Source: a delta proteobacterium MLS_D
GTDB lineage: Bacteria > Desulfobacterota > Syntrophia > Syntrophales > UBA2210
Length of the DNA: 32,168 bases
Assembly (NCBI GenBank): GCA_002030015.1
Contig: LQBH01000018.1
Span: 1-32,168, forward strand
Direction: 5' to 3'
How positions within the stretch are numbered: the stretch's first letter is position 1; every line of letters starts with the position of its first letter. Under the pieces are notes generated by a model. It was not told the origin of the DNA, did no database searches, and saw nothing but the letters and a program-made list of their open reading frames with translations. Below, piece by piece: positions 31,874-32,168 of this stretch. Both the position numbers and the translations under genes were made by a program.

Positions 31874-32168
31874 ATGCCCGGAAAAGTATTGGCGCGATGC
31901 AGCCGCTGCACCGTGCCGGAATCAGAACGAAGTTGCGTCAATTCAAAAGGAAGGGGAGCGCCCGGCTGTCCGACGCTGACGAGGAAGAATGTCACCGGGG
32001 AGGCGAACAGGGAATACGCGATTGGCGAAATCAGGGAATTTGCGAGACAGGCATCGATACAGGAATCGTCATGTTACGCGGGAAGGGAACAAAAGCCATA
32101 CGTGCTTCACCCTACGAAACCCCGCATTCAGGAAATCTGCGAGTTCGCGCAGCGCATGGGTTACAACC
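31874..32168 (+). CDS. DUF1847-type cysteine-rich protein (partial, C-terminus beyond right edge)
   Basis: An ATG at 31874 with AAGGAG 8 nt upstream opens a frame of 98 codons that reaches the right edge without a stop. The N-terminus has a zinc- or Fe-S-type motif (CSRCTVPESERSC, then CP a little later: Cys9, Cys12, Cys21 and Cys32). Later come a YAIGEIREFARQ helix and KPRIQEICEFAQRMGYN, the sequence that precedes the conserved core in DUF1847 proteins. The family is thought to bind metal and its function is unknown. No neighbour is visible on this side. The assignment is from the N-terminal third only. Confidence 0.75.
   Translation, partial: MPGKVLARCSRCTVPESERSCVNSKGRGAPGCPTLTRKNVTGEANREYAIGEIREFARQASIQESSCYAGREQKPYVLHPTKPRIQEICEFAQRMGYN

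Noticed and set aside
31660-31995. 111-codon minus-strand frame near the right edge
   Set aside because: It overlaps the DUF1847-type coding start antisense and has no ribosome site or motif.
1-32168. CRISPR array, insertion sequence or prophage
   Set aside because: No regularly spaced direct repeats, transposase, integrase or phage structural gene was found on either strand.

Overview
The window reads as GC-rich chromosome of an anaerobic, probably syntrophic or fermentative, member of the former Deltaproteobacteria (Desulfobacterota, Syntrophales-like). This assignment is inference from gene content: an Hnd/Nuo-type flavin and iron-sulfur oxidoreductase, a TetR-controlled acyl-CoA dehydrogenase/thiolase operon, a two-gene SUF system, nickel-pincer cofactor genes, an LDH-like malate dehydrogenase and a radical SAM-DUF2344 protein beside RNase G. 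No rRNA, tRNA, CRISPR array, insertion sequence or prophage was seen.

Layout. Positions 1-5870 (minus strand) form one tightly packed operon: DRTGG protein, anti-sigma-type ATPase, second DRTGG protein, PHP phosphoesterase, second GHKL ATPase, NuoE/HndA-like protein, HndB-like protein, and a NuoF/HndC-like subunit fused to a GltD-like FAD domain. The last gene runs off the left edge. The first five genes look like a signalling module attached to an electron-transfer complex whose catalytic partner (for example an FeFe hydrogenase or formate dehydrogenase) should lie beyond position 1. Divergently, 6229-12037 (plus) is a TetR regulator followed by acyl-CoA dehydrogenase, thiolase and a second, closely related acyl-CoA dehydrogenase; internal and final hairpin terminators are visible. 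A nitrilase-family amidohydrolase follows at 12137.

Positions 13286-19653 (minus) hold an SDR, RNase G, the radical SAM-DUF2344 fusion, malate dehydrogenase and a small unknown protein. 19877-23961 holds an MBL-fold hydrolase (plus), then an orphan FlgC-like rod protein, the minimal SUF pair (SufC and SufB/D) and a lipoprotein with a long leader (all minus). A second SDR (minus) lies divergent to larC-larE-larB and a LUD-domain protein (plus, 25453-28988). The right end has an SlyD-like FKBP prolyl isomerase, an HU protein and a methyl-accepting protein with a six-helix membrane domain (all minus), and the start of a DUF1847-type gene (plus) cut by the right edge.

Two edge genes (1-2339 minus and 31874-32168 plus) are open to the window ends and were found by direct translation. 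Several starts were moved from the longest frame to a position with a good ribosome binding site, including likely TTG starts at 5870 and 21125 and a GTG start at 27485.
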